Shown: positions 46,399 through 57,805, counted from the stretch's first letter. The stretch is DNA of 64,000 nt from Auricularia sp. M13 (GCA_037042915.1 CM073193.1:6510001-6574000), one strand, 5' to 3'. The notes: generated by a model from the letters alone, not told the origin. Program-made: numbers and translations.

Positions 46399-47617
46399 AT
46401 GCGCTTCTCATACCTTCCCTGGTTTTTGCTGGCGACATCCTTTGCCTATGATGCTACTTCCGGGGTAGGTCTACCATCCGTATGCCAGCGAGGTCAAACT
46501 CTTGTCCGCAAGGAATGGTCAATCGCAGTCTCGCGCGCGCCGTCCGATTTACTGACTCGCCTCACCTTTGCAGGGGTAATATGTCTCCATGGGAGCGCAA
46601 GGCCTACACAGACGCGGTGCTTTGCCTACAAGGTGCACCCTCGCAACTCAGCCATGCGCTCTACAACACGACATCCCGATACGAAGACTTCACTGCAGTT
46701 CATATCAACTACACGAGACTCATCCATAACAACGGCGTGTTCCTCGCCTGGCACCGCAGCTTCATCACATTGTTTGAGAACGCCCTGAGAGACGAATGCG
46801 GGTACAAGGGCGCGCTCCCGTACTGGGACTGGATCAAGCACCACGAGAATCTGCTGGATTCCCCGCTATTTGACGGCTCGCCATACTCTCTCTCGGGGAA
46901 TGGTCTTCCTCTCGACCCAGAGGATAAGACAGAGGAGCCGCAATGCTGGCAAGTAGGGAATGTGGTGTGCCCCAAGGGGTCAGGAGGTGGTTGCGTGACG
47001 AATGGGCCATTCAAACATCATCGGTCAGAATAAAACACGAGTTTACTGGTTTCTGTGAGACGCTGATACGCTCGCAATGCAGGATGGGATACGTACGCAT
47101 CGATCCCAATGTCCTCAACGACCCAAACCCCGGCCTTCCCTCGACGGTCTTCAACTACGTCCCACGGTGCTTTGCACGGGACATCAGCCAGTATATCGCG
47201 ATGAACTATCAGACGCAGGAGAACCTTGACAACTTGATGAGCAGGACAACAATCGCTGAATTTCAGTACGCCCTAGACAACGTCGACATCAACGCAGGCT
47301 TCCCAGGTCTGCATCCCGCCGGCCACTACGCCACTGGTCCGGTGGGCGGAGACATCTTCTCGAGCCCGACGGATCCGGTGTTCTATCTGCACCATGCGAT
47401 GCTCGATAGAGTGTGGTCTCGATGGCAGAGCGTGGGCGACGCCGAGCGTGTTTACGGTGCAAACGCGCTGTCCGGAACTGTCACGATGAACAACATTCCG
47501 CCGAGCCCCAACGCAACGCTGGACACTGTTGTCAGCTGGGGACCGTTGCGAAGGCCGGGCGCGCTGCGTGAGCTGATGGCCGTCGGTCGCGGAGACTTGT
47601 GCTACGAATATGACTGA
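46399..47617 (+). CDS. Secreted tyrosinase (type-3 copper protein)
   Basis: Three exons. The N-terminus MRFSYLPWFLLATSFAY is a signal peptide; exon 1 ends LVRKEW and joins GNMSPWERKAYTDAVLCL. The CuA site has its three histidines in FTAVHINYTRLIHNNGVFLA and WHRSFITLFENAL, with PYWDW following. The CuB site is GLHPAGHYATGPVGGDIF (HxxxH) and DPVFYLHHAMLDRVWSRW. The chain ends near RELMAVGRGDLCYEYD with no C-terminal lid domain, so about 350 residues. Such secreted short tyrosinases oxidise phenols to quinones and may add to pigment, wall hardening or lignin-derived phenol use. A TATA box (46367-46372) is only about 27 bp before the ATG, so the leader must be extremely short or the true start is lower. 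Confidence 0.88.
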
Positions 47618-47829
47618 GGTCGGCGTCGTTTATTACTATCTCCTGTCAAAGCGGTTGTTTCTGTAAATCCCAGGAGGTTCAGCCTGCAAGTATTACTATT
47701 AACTGTAGAATTCCTGGTGTTCGAAAAAATCCTAACCCAAGTTCGGTCAGCTCGTCATCGCCGCGGACTTAGTTATCACATGCGCCGACTTGTGTCGGAT
47801 GCAATTGGTACACTTCACCTGTAACTGTC

Positions 47830-50564
47830 ATGGGGCTCACGAAGCGGCAGCAGCAAGTGTTGCTGCTCGTCGCTGCTGGCGCTTTGCTCCGGTCCCAGCT
47901 GACCACGAAGCGAGTGCGGGTGCGGCGACAGGCGGCGAGCCAGGAAGAGCTGGACAAGGCGCGGCAACAGCTGTACACGAACAATGCGGACGGCAGCAAG
48001 GACCTGCTGGTGCCATTTCGACACGCTATATCTCGCGTACGCAGGCTGTATATCCCCAGAGCATGGCTGACAGTCGCCCAGGTCAACATCAAGCCAGTAT
48101 CCGAGGCCGAGTTCGCCCGCGACGCCCGACATTTCCCAGTGCTGAGCACGGGCAAGACGGTCGTCGATAAGAACTTCATGCGCCAGCTGCTGGCCGTCCT
48201 GCGCATCGCGTTCCAGAGCGTGGCCAGCAAGCAGTCGGGCATCGTCGTCCTGCACTCCATCTTCCTCGTTCTGCGCACCTATCTGTCTGTCGTCGTCGCC
48301 AAGCTCGACGGCCGCATTGTGCGCGACCTCGTCAACGCCGACGGCCGAGGCTTCCTGACCGGTCTTGCGTTGTGGTTTGCGCTGGCTGTACCCAGCACAT
48401 ATACGAATACCATGGTACGTCAACATAAGAGACCATCCACGTCTGCGCAGCTTACCTCGCATCCAGATTCGCCACTTGCAAAGCAAGCTTGCGCTCAACC
48501 TCCGGACGCGTTTGACGCGCTATACCCACGATCTGTACCTGTCCTCAGCACCGCACCTGAGATACTACCGCGTTACCCACGAGGGCGGCCTCGATGCGGT
48601 CGACCAGTGCGTTATAATAGACCACAGCACAGTCCATTCGTCCTCACCGTTCACAACAGGTACATCACCGCCGATATCGCTGCGTGGTGCGAGGCTTTGG
48701 CGGCGCTCTATGGCAACGTCATGAAGCCATCGCTCGACATGGTCATCTTCACGGCCCAGCTCGCGCGCGGCCTCGGATTTGGAGGCAGCATCCTGATGTT
48801 TGCCAACTATATTCTTACCGCGAGCATCCTGCGCGCGGTGACGCCGGCGTTCGGGCGCCTTGCGGCTATCGAGGCTCGCCTTGAAGGCGAGTACCGTGCA
48901 GGCGTCGGTCGTGTAGGTCGCGAAAGCGAGGAGATTGCCTTTTATGATGGCGGCATGCGTGAGAAGGACATTCTATCCCGCGCATATTTGCGCTTGATAA
49001 AGCACGTCAACTCGATATACAAGGTGTGTGGCTCTGCTTCCTGCATGCGGTACCGTTGACGCTCCTGTAGATTCGTATAGCGTACGAATGGACGGAGGAT
49101 TATGTTATCAAATATCTATGGTCGGCGATTGGATACGGCCTCATCTCGATACCTATCCTCTTCCCAACTACTCGCGATGTTGGTGTACAGGCGCCATCTC
49201 CGGGAGAGAGGCCCAGTCACGCAGTGGGCGAGCGCACTGAAAGTAAGTCTGACGATCTCGAATCACGCGAGCCGTGCCAACAGCATGACAGATTATATTT
49301 CGTCGCGCAGACTCCTGATCTCGCTCGCCGATGCGGGAGGCCGTCTCATGTATGCATACAAGGACCTGCTTGAGCTCGCGGGTCTCACGACGCGGTTATA
49401 CTCGCTTCTGTCGACGTTGCACGCGCTTCGGCCGCGGGAACCGTTTGAGACGCCCGAGGACGGTGCTGTGCGGCTGAAGCACCTGAACATCCGGGTTCCT
49501 GCGCTCGGAGGTGCCTCGAATCCCATTGCGATATCGGGAGATGAGGAGAGCGAGGAGCCGCCCCTGGTTCGCGAGCTCGATCTGGATTTGCCACCTGGCG
49601 AGCACTTGATGATCACCGGGCCCAACGGTGTCGGCAAGACTGCCATCGCCCGCGTCCTCGCTGGGTTATGGGCCCCCGGACGCGGCAGCGTTGCGAGGCC
49701 ACCTGGCAGCAGCGTTTTCTTCGTGCCGCAGCGGGCGTACATGGTCGTCGGGACCCTGCGTGACCAGTGCGTATCCGGGCGCTCCCGGTCTCCTTGAGAT
49801 TGGGTTTTGCCATTTCTCCTGCCTCCCCTTGGCGCTAAACCGTCTCTCCCTTGCTTCGTTTGTTTCAGGATTATTTACCCGCACACGTACACGCAATTTG
49901 TCGAGGCGGGCAGGACGGACGAGGAGCTGGTCGAGATCTTGCACAAAGTCCACCTCGCGTACCTCCCCGAGCGCGAGGGGGGCCTGGGCGCGCTGAAGGA
50001 ATGGCGCGACGTGCTGAGCGGCGGCGAGAAGCAGCGGGTGAGTGATGACGCCTTGTTTGAAGCGACCATGTGTCTTGCGCTGACGCTCCCTTGCGTGTCC
50101 TTCCCACAGATGAATATGGCGCGCGTATTCTACCATTTGCCGAAGTTTGCAGTGCTGGACGGTGCGACTTGCGTGCTGCCTGTTCTGGTGTTTGCGACGC
50201 TAATGCGTTTTGAGCAGAGGCGACTAGTGCAGTGTCGAGCGATGTGGAGGGTCTGATGTACCAGCGCGCAAAGGACGCGGGAATCAGCCTGATAACCATC
50301 TCGCACCGGTAAGCGAGACGTGTTGCATTTATCGGAGGTGGCCACGAGACTGAGCGCGCGCACAGACCGTCGCTTGCAAAGTACCACACGCGTCTTCTCA
50401 CCATTGACGGTGACGGAACCGGGCGCTGGGTGATGACGCGCGTGGGGACTGCAGAGGAGCGGATGGGACTCGACCGCGAGATTGTGAGCCTGGAGGCGAA
50501 GCTGGCGGACGTGGAGCAGTGGGAGAGGCGTGTGCGCGAGCTCGATCAGCTGCTGAAGGTGTAA
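47830..50564 (+). CDS. ABCD-type peroxisomal half ABC transporter
   Basis: Spliced gene of about 700 residues. The membrane domain includes [40 protein letters not shown] (the EEA-like/PMP70 region [13 protein letters not shown] is diagnostic), [37 protein letters not shown], the NADQ-like [17 protein letters not shown] and [11 protein letters not shown]. The ATPase domain has Walker [19 protein letters not shown], signature LSGGEKQR, Walker B FAVLDEATSA and ITISHR for the switch. ABCD members (Pxa1/Pxa2, PMP70, ALDP) bring fatty acyl-CoA into peroxisomes; Pxa1 works as a heterodimer, so a partner gene is expected elsewhere. It ends [16 protein letters not shown] with a coiled segment. A 45-bp stop-free 3n intron at 48037-48081 would be easily missed. 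Confidence 0.92.
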
Positions 50565-50766
50565 AGGTAGTGATAAATGGACTGCTGCCGGGGACGATAC
50601 GATTATTGCGACCATGGCTGGAAGCCGGAGAGGGCCGAGAATGGCAGATCTCCCTTGCCCCGAGCCCGATCCGGGTTCCCATTCTTGATGCGGGCAAAGT
50701 TTGCGCGTCCTTGTCTCGTTCCCACCACCACTGTGACTACGGTTACCGGTACCTTGTTCTGATTGC

Positions 50767-53021
50767 ATGACGAGAGCCATGCCCGGGCGCACGAACGACG
50801 ACCCCTTCGCCCAGTTCCTCGAGCCGCCGCCGGGCGAGACGCCGGAGCAGACGGCGGCCAGGCTCGAGATGGAGGCGGAGGCGAAGCGCGTGTCGGACGA
50901 GATAGACGAGCAGCTCAGGCTCGAGCGCATGACGGAGCGCAGGCAGAAGCCCCTGCGCATTCTGCTGCTGGGTACGCTGCCGTCCAGTCTGCCGTCGCAG
51001 CCTGCTTCCTGACACCCGCGCGCAGGCCAGAGCGAATCTGGTGCGTCAGGCCCGCAGTCGTGATAATCCTGAGCTCATTTCATCATTGCGCCGCGCCAGG
51101 CAAGAGCACGACGCTCAAGAGTGCGCATTGCAGACCGCTGCAGGCCGTGGCTGCCGGCGACTAACACACGCCAGATTTCCAAATCATGTACACGCCAAAG
51201 GCATTCCGCGCGGAGCGCATCTCCTGGCGCGCCGTCGTCCAGCTCAACCTCGTCAAGTCCGTCCACCAGATCGTCGACGCGCTCTCCACCGCCGAGGACG
51301 GCGGCACCAGTCCCGACGGCGAGGAGCTCCCGCAACCCGACCAGCAGCTGCGCGCGCTTAAGCTGCGTGTCCTGCCGCTGCTGCAGGTCGAGGAGCAGCT
51401 CATGCGCAGGCTCGCTGCGCCCGGCGAGACTGACCCCGTGCGCAAAGGCTCGGGCCCGCAAGAGCTCACGGTGGCGCCCAGCTGGCGCCTCACCCTGGCG
51501 CGTTTGCTGGGCACTGCCGATCGCGACGGCGAGCCCGCCATCGACTTTGACGATCCCACCGACCCTGCACACGTTCTTAACCTCTGTCGCGACGACATCA
51601 AGGCGCTCTGGCAGCATCCCACCGTCCGGACAACGCTCAAACGTCTCGGGATCCGCCTCGAGGACCAATCTGGCTTGTGCGTCCCCGCGTCCGGGTTGCG
51701 CAGTGCTCTCCGCGTCATTGGCCGGCCTGACCGCCGGCCCTGCATTGCTTTTCCAGCTTCCTGAACGACCTTGATCGACTCACGGAGAAGCGATACATTC
51801 CGTCTGATGGTCCGCACCGATTCCCTTTGTGCTGCCTTCGGCTGTAATGCTGACTTGCCATTTCCAGACGATGTTCTCAGGTGCCGACTAAAGTCAGTGC
51901 TGGTCAATGCACATGCTGCGCCTTCCCACTCCTCACTTGGACAATGCGCTGACTGGCATCCGTGGCTTGCTTAGAACCTTGGGTGTTAGCGAGTTTCGGT
52001 TCCGCCTGGAGACAGGTATGGCGACAACATCTCCCTGTTTTCCTGCCAGGCCCTCTGACTCCACTCAGGAAGCGGCGCCGGACAGGAATGGAGAATATAC
52101 GATGTGGTACGTGGAGTGGCCTTCTCCCGAAGTTTGCGCTGGCAACGGTGTGCTAATGGCCGCTTGTAGGGCGGTGCGCGCTCTCAGGTGCGCGGTATAT
52201 TGCCCAAAATTTCGACTGAGCCCCAAGCTAACCGCGTGTCCGTCACGTCCAGCGCCTTTATTGGGCTCCTTTCTTCGACATGGTCGACGCCATCATTTTC
52301 CTCGCTCCAATCAGTTGTTTCGACCAAACCCTGGCTGAGGATCGCAATGTAAACCGTCTGGTAAGTCGCCGGTTGCTTTGTGGATCCCGCACCGCTACAC
52401 AGCGCCATCTTTGCCTACTTGCTTCGGTGCTCATCAAACGGCTTGCTTGGCTTGACAGGAAGACAGCGTGTTGCTTTGGAAAGAAGTCTGCGAGAACAAA
52501 CTTCTCCGTGCTGTGCAGGTCAGTCCCCGAGCTCTTCCCTCTCTCGGGTACCTCATGCAATGCTAATCTGAAATGCCGTGCATACTGCAGATCGTCTTGT
52601 TCCTGAACAAGATCGACATATTGAAGGACAAGCTCGCGGCAGGCATCCAGTTCTCCCGTTACGTCACGACCTATGGCAACCGACCCAACGACTACGAGAA
52701 CACCTCTGCCTGTGCGTCGCATTCCGACTTCCTGCTGTCTGTTGTTGAAGTGATGCTGATGGACTGCGATTCGCCCTCCGCTTTCGAATCTCACAGATCT
52801 CAAGCGCAAATTCGCCTCAACAATGAAGGAGAAAAGTCCCGTGCCGCGCCAGTTTTACTGCCACTTCACCACCGTAACTGTTCGTCGCATTGCACTGCAC
52901 CCCTTATTCCCGCTAAACCAAACTGGCTTCTATTTAGGACATGGCGGCCACGCAGACACTCCTGGCGCGCGTCGGCGACCTCGTCGTCCGTGCTAACCTG
53001 AAAGACAGCAATCTCATCTGA
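50767..53021 (+). CDS. Heterotrimeric G-protein alpha subunit, basidiomycete-type
   Basis: Multi-exon gene. MPGRTNDDPFAQFLEPPPGE at 50779 (or 50767, MTRAM..) lacks the MGxxxS/T myristoylation site. The P-loop LLLGQSESGKSTTLK is complete, split over three small exons. The helical domain has an insertion (VHQIVDALSTAEDGGTSPDG..) characteristic of the expanded basidiomycete class. Then FLNDLDRLTEKRYIPSD, LKTLGVSEFRF (switch I area), SGAGQEWRIYDVGGARSQRL, i.e. switch II with Ala where the catalytic Gln of DVGGQ stands; AIIFLAPISCFDQTLAEDR, VLFLNKIDILKDKLAAG for guanine binding (NKxD) and HFTTVTDMAATQTLLARVGD in place of the TCAT loop, ending LKDSNLI. It binds GTP and couples a receptor to signalling. 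With Ala at the catalytic site, GTP hydrolysis may be slow. The precise start and two small exons near the P-loop are inferred. Confidence 0.88.
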
Positions 53022-54315
53022 ACCCCGGACCATGCCCTCCACCAAATGACGGCCTCTTACGGGGCTCCGCAATCTGTAGTATCTGTACATCTAATTTCTC
53101 CTTTCGCCCCGTTCTGGGCCGTTGGTGTAGCCTAATTTCCTCCTCGCCTGTTGTTCCACGATGTGCTACTGACATCCTTATGCGCTAACTCACGTTGTCC
53201 GTTGTTGCCTGTTCCTCTAGATACCCGCATTGTACTAATCTCTTCCACTTTCGTGGTCTGTACTTGTGTATATCTCCGCTTACCCTTCCTGCATGTGCTG
53301 GCATAACACATGTTTTGTCATTGCCGGAGCCGTTGTCTCGAGCAATAGCGAGTTTAGCTTTCGGCGTTGATGGATGAGGCACACCAATGCCTTTTTTGCA
53401 CGCTTTAGGTGTGTCAGAAGCTGTACGGCAACATGTTCGGAGAAGCATTGGCCACTGCAATACACATTCCAGGCATAGCGCGGCGTCCCGATACCATCGG
53501 AGGCCATGCGCAGTGTACCACGCAAGGGACCGGCCTACTGTACAAGCTTTCTCTGGTCCCGAGGAAGTCAAACGCACGGGCACTTGTTGAGCGAGTCGAC
53601 GTTATTGAGACCGTTAGACGGGGTCGGCGCGACCCTTACAACGATTGAGGCTTCGGTGCGGAGGCTGTGGGTTGATTGAGGGAGGTTTTGCCGTTGTACC
53701 AGAAGCTCGCCGAGCGGGAAACTGCACTGCACTGCGTGCTGTATGCACGCTGAACGCACGTGCCTCTCAGAGAGCTCAGAGTTTAAACATACTTCCAGCT
53801 CGTCCCCGTTAGCTGCCGTCCGTTTTCCGGAGAAAATCAATGCCTGCTTATGTGAGAATAGTGTGAAATGATCTGAAGACTTGCTGCTCATGTCACGTGC
53901 ATTTGGGTGTCAGGATATCGATCACGTGATATAAGCGACCGATCGCGTGAGACCGCGACAGAGGCAGCTTGAGAAAATATCAATTGTGGTTGCTCAGCTT
54001 GAATAATAGCTGTTTTCGTGCAACAACTACAATGCGATGATTATACTAAACGTGTCAGCTAGCGGTTGTGTCACCGAAGGGTACTTAGAGTGGCCCGATT
54101 CCCTGTCGACGCTCGGTGACTGTATCGAGAGGAAAGAGTGCTGTGTGGTCCAGCGGGCGTGATTCAGGCATTTCGTTCGGAGCACGTCTGTGGCCTGTGG
54201 TTTCCTTTTCGGGCGGTACGCGCCACAGTGACGTCGAAGCGCGTGGGCAAACTCCGCCAACAGCGCATAACCCCACTCCGCACACACTCAAGTCATCGTC
54301 GTACTCTTCCCGCCA
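53022..54315. other. Intergenic, E-box type motifs, no gene recognised
   Basis: About 1.3 kb. A few CACGTG-like palindromes occur near 53893 (gtcacgtgc) and 53925 (atcacgtgat), close to a gcgtga cluster. Several frames of 60-130 codons exist but none has conserved motifs or a matching neighbour exon. The right edge is the promoter of the small gene at 54316. Confidence 0.4.
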
Positions 54316-54965
54316 ATGTCACAGCCAGACAAGACAGCAGCGCCTAAACTGAAAGCACGCGGCGCATCGCTGTCGCCCTTGAGGAAGCGCCTGGTCGGCA
54401 AAGCGCTCGCCCAGCCGCGGGGCGCGCCGCCCGGGCTCTTCAACTACCTGCGACGGTGCGTCTCCTGCTGAATATCTCAGTGTATACCCCTGCGAGCTCC
54501 ATCTAACATGCCCTCCAGGCGCTCTGTGCCCTTTTCCATGCTTCCGCCCGTCCTCGCGCAACGCGTCTGTGCGCTCGCCCACTCGGCCGTCCTCGCCAGC
54601 ATGGGCTCCAAGTTCGCCGTGCTCCCAGTGCTCGTTCAGCTAAAAAAAATATTCTTCGTCGCACACGCCATGGCCGTCGATGAGGTGCGTCATTCGCGCT
54701 AGCGCTAGCCGAGTCCGGCGTCATTGACTCCTCGGGAACCCCTCGCTCGCAGTTGGACATGCTCGCGGAACGACAACGCTTGTTCCAGCTCCACTCCATT
54801 CAGTCGAGAAGACTGGAGCTCATGCGCATATTGGCGATAACTGGAAAGCAAATCTCCCACTCTCCATCGCCGCTGCGGCACTCCTGGGAACCGCCCAAGG
54901 CAGCGATCGATGACTGCGACGGCCCTCTGCACGCACACGCACAGGCCATTCTATCCCCTGCATAG
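54316..54965 (+). CDS. Small protein of unknown function
   Basis: Three exons joined at CG|G after NYLRR and at GAT GAG|TTG, giving about 172 residues from MSQPDKTAAPKLKARGASLS to a stop at 54963. The N-terminal third is basic and Pro/Ala-rich (KRLVGKALAQPRGAPPGLF). The middle is helical and hydrophobic (MLPPVLAQRVCALAHSAVLA, FAVLPVLVQLKKIFFVAHAM), possibly a membrane-associated hairpin. The end is a helical, charged region ERQRLFQLHSIQSRRLELMR followed by a polar tail. The two introns have good GT..AG ends and both keep the frame open, which favours a real gene. No family recognised; it might be an organelle or membrane factor, but that is not shown. Confidence 0.6.
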
Positions 54966-55455
54966 GAGCGTAGAGTCACGACTTTGTAACCTGTTTCTTT
55001 GTCGTTCGTTTAGCCGTTGTACCCTTAGCAGCACACTGTATATCATCAGTCCGACGCAGGCCAGCTGCGTCTCTTCCAATCCACACCTAGATTCAGGCTC
55101 CCGGATTCATGCCTGGTATGTGATACCATCGCGGACACTGACCCCCATTGTCCCCGACTCGCAATCTCATGCCACAATTGTGAAGACGTCCTCGCCATTG
55201 CAGCCGACGTCGATTCGTCGTCTACCGCCGTGGGAATTACGGAAGTGTAATACAACTGGTGCGAATTATGCGATCCCTCCGAGGATCGGAGGACAGCAGG
55301 GCCGCTGCTTTAGTCTTCCGACTTTACCACTCCCGTGACTGTCGAGCATCTGGTAGCAAATGCAGTCTTCAGTTGATTGTACATGGGGGTAGGGTAAGCT
55401 GGGCATCATGAGTGAGATGAAGGGTGTACATATGGACACTGGAAATCGTCAACCA
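54966..55455. other. Intergenic, convergent 3' ends
   Basis: About 490 bp between convergent genes. Short frames only; nothing recognised. Confidence 0.4.
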
Positions 55456-57114
55456 CTACCATCCGCTGAATGCATACTCCGGCATACCAATCCAGCGGCG
55501 AGACAAAGCCGGATCCCAGACTTCCTCCACAACACGGGAGACATGTCTACAGAGCCGCTCCGCTGCATCCCCGCCGGATGAGAGACGGAGATTGACCAAG
55601 CGCAAAACTGGCAACCGCAAGGGATCGGCCACCAAGCGCTCGATATACGCGAGTGCGAGGTTGGGGTCGATGGAGGCCACCGGATCGTAAGGGCCGTGGG
55701 CGTGATGCACGCGGACAGTGAGGACAATATTCTCCAGGCTGGGTGTGTGCAAGCGCAAGGTTTGGTAAAGATGAATCGTAGATTCGAGAGACACGACGCC
55801 AGAGACGAGACGATATGGCAGCTCGAAGATGAAAGTACGCAGGCCGTCCAACGGTATGTTTTGCAAGTGCCAGTGCATAAACTGCCAGTCGATGGTCGCA
55901 ATGATCGTCACACACTTTAACGTCGAAAGGTCGCCGTCGTGCGAGATAAAGGATAGTGCGTGGTCGAGGGAGTCACTGATGCTCAGGAGGCGTCTTTGAC
56001 CATGCCAGTCCGCGAATCCGGCGATGAGGCGCGTCCCGGACGCATTCAGTGCAATAGCGCTTATGTGACCCATGGCCTTGAACAGAATCGGGGCATCGCT
56101 GTACAAATGATGCACTGGCGCGACGGCGGCGCGCTTCACGTGAGCTAACGGAAGGATGTTTTCGAACAGCGCGGCCCACTCGGCCTTGGCGTGCTCGAGA
56201 ACGAATTCCTGTAATCTGAGCTGCCGCACCGCAGGACTTATGAAATCTGGTGGTGGAGGGTCGCCAAGCACTCCGCACTTCAGACGCAGCGCTCGCAATG
56301 CAGGGGTGTGCGCAAGGATGTCGAGCAGTTGCCCGAATGCCACAGGATAGTCCAACTGCAACGTTTCGAGCTGTCGCATCCATTCGCCAGCCTCCGGGAC
56401 AATTGTTGTCGAAAGATGTCGCAAAGATGTAAGGTTGTTGAGGTGGAGTACGGCACGCGACCGCGACGTCACGCGTAAGGAAAACTTCCGCAGACACGAC
56501 GATGATCGTTCCAGGGCGCTGCCAGCAATATCCTGGAAGGCGGTGGGCGAGAAGACAGAGATGGCTAGCGTGTCGATGTGTGCGATGTGGTCGGCAAGCG
56601 CGTCAGCACAGCGCACCACGTTTGGCGGCGCAGGGCGGCCGATGGGCGTGCGGTTCAGCTCGAGGCGCATGTCGACGAGGGCGTCGCCGGATCGCTCGAG
56701 CAGGACGGGGATCGCGTCGAGCGAGTGCCAGCAGCGCACGTAGATGCGCGTCCAGAGGCGCGTGTCGGCAATCGCGGCCCGCCTCCAGTGGGAGCAAACG
56801 CGTGTCGGCGTCGAGTGCAGCGCGGTCTCGTCCAGACGGCGGAAGATGACGAACAGCAGCTCTGCGGGGAGCCTGTTGACGATGACCCGCTTATTGAAGT
56901 CGCGCTCAGCGGCGCGCAGCACAGGCATGCGCCCATATGCCTGGATTAGGTTCTCGAGCTGCGTTTTGGCCTGCTCCTGACTGGCTTGGGCGTGAGCGCG
57001 TGAGCATATGGGCCTTCGACGATGCGGGCAGCCCTCGCACCTCGTAGCGCCCGAGTCCAGCTGGCTGAGCAAGTCATCGACGGCGTTCTGGAGGTCGTTC
57101 AGCAGTGGGCTCAT
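55456..57114 (-). CDS. F-box protein (copy 2)
   Basis: Paralogue of the F-box gene at 39949-41667. Starts MSPLLNDLQNAVDDLLSQLD; F-box VNRLPAELLFVIFRRLDETA with TPTRVCSHWRRAAIADTRLW; weak leucine-rich part to EYAFSGW. The reading frame is open throughout, but bases 57040-56981 (60 bp, gtgcga..ccag) form a likely intron at the same site as the intron of copy 1; removing them turns GATRCEG..ASQEQ into GATSQEQ, matching copy 1 (GVTTSQER). The protein is then about 532 residues. Divergent from cerato-platanin copy 2. It would recruit an unknown substrate to an SCF ubiquitin ligase. Confidence 0.9.
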   Translation of the reverse strand: MSPLLNDLQNAVDDLLSQLDSGATRCEGCPHRRRPICSRAHAQASQEQAKTQLENLIQAYGRMPVLRAAERDFNKRVIVNRLPAELLFVIFRRLDETALHSTPTRVCSHWRRAAIADTRLWTRIYVRCWHSLDAIPVLLERSGDALVDMRLELNRTPIGRPAPPNVVRCADALADHIAHIDTLAISVFSPTAFQDIAGSALERSSSCLRKFSLRVTSRSRAVLHLNNLTSLRHLSTTIVPEAGEWMRQLETLQLDYPVAFGQLLDILAHTPALRALRLKCGVLGDPPPPDFISPAVRQLRLQEFVLEHAKAEWAALFENILPLAHVKRAAVAPVHHLYSDAPILFKAMGHISAIALNASGTRLIAGFADWHGQRRLLSISDSLDHALSFISHDGDLSTLKCVTIIATIDWQFMHWHLQNIPLDGLRTFIFELPYRLVSGVVSLESTIHLYQTLRLHTPSLENIVLTVRVHHAHGPYDPVASIDPNLALAYIERLVADPLRLPVLRLVNLRLSSGGDAAERLCRHVSRVVEEVWDPALSRRWIGMPEYAFSGW

Positions 57115-57391
57115 GACGGTGGAACCTCAAAAACCGCGTTGAAGCTTGCACCGCAGGCCAACAGCTGGACGGTTACATTTCGTAACTCAAACACAGCGAT
57201 CACTGACATCATCTAATACTCCCGATTAGCCAGTCTGCATCCGAGTCTCGGTCCGCGTCAGTCCCAGACGAAACAACGTCGAAACCGAAATAAACAGAAG
57301 GATATATTCGAGCATTTGTAACGTGGGGTACATGTCGTTGCAACGATCCAAGCTAGTAGCCCAGAGTTCAAAACGCTGCTCGTTGCCGGTC
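57115..57391. promoter_or_regulatory. Divergent promoter, F-box copy 2 / cerato-platanin copy 2
   Basis: 277 bp between divergent start codons, the counterpart of 39564-39948. A TATA-like gatatatt lies near 57301, about 85 bp before the cerato-platanin start on the plus strand. Confidence 0.5.
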
Positions 57392-57805
57392 ATGCGCGTT
57401 CTCGCACTCCTCACCACTGCGCTCTCCGCATCTGGCATCGCCCTCGCAGTGTCCGCAAACATAACCTTCGACGAGACGTACGACAACGAGAACCGCACCA
57501 CAACAGGCATCGCTTGCTCGTTCGCCTCGAGCTGTGTTGCTACCAAAGGATACAAAACTATCGGCGCACTGCCGTCGTTTCCCTACGTCGGCGCAATTCC
57601 TGCCATCGCGGGCTGGAGCTCGCCCATGTGCGGCACTTGCTGGCGTCTTACCTACGAGGGGGAGAGCGTAGTGTTCACCGCGATTAACAGCGCGAAGACG
57701 ATTCAAGTTAGCAAAGCCACTCTGGAAGCGCTTACCGACGATCCCAAGCTGAAGCATGTGAAGGCTAGGTACCAACAGGTTTCGAGAAGATATTGTGGGT
57801 TTTAG
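57392..57805 (+). CDS. Cerato-platanin family secreted protein (copy 2)
   Basis: Single exon, 137 residues. Signal peptide MRVLALLTTALSASGIALAV, then ITFDETYDNENRTTTGIACS, SSCVATKGYKTIGALPSFPY, CGTCWRLTYEGESVVFTAIN and end YQQVSRRYCGF. The four cysteines of the family are present plus one extra (in SSC) that could be free or pair abnormally. Identity to copy 1 is high in GYKTIGALPSFP, CGTCWRLTY and YQQVS. The start at 57392 is set by the signal peptide; a GTG-opened upstream extension is not used. Confidence 0.95.
   Translation: MRVLALLTTALSASGIALAVSANITFDETYDNENRTTTGIACSFASSCVATKGYKTIGALPSFPYVGAIPAIAGWSSPMCGTCWRLTYEGESVVFTAINSAKTIQVSKATLEALTDDPKLKHVKARYQQVSRRYCGF

Noticed and set aside
53185-53900. 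Frames of 80-130 codons downstream of G-alpha
   Set aside because: Overlapping on both strands, no motifs, and no coherent exon structure.
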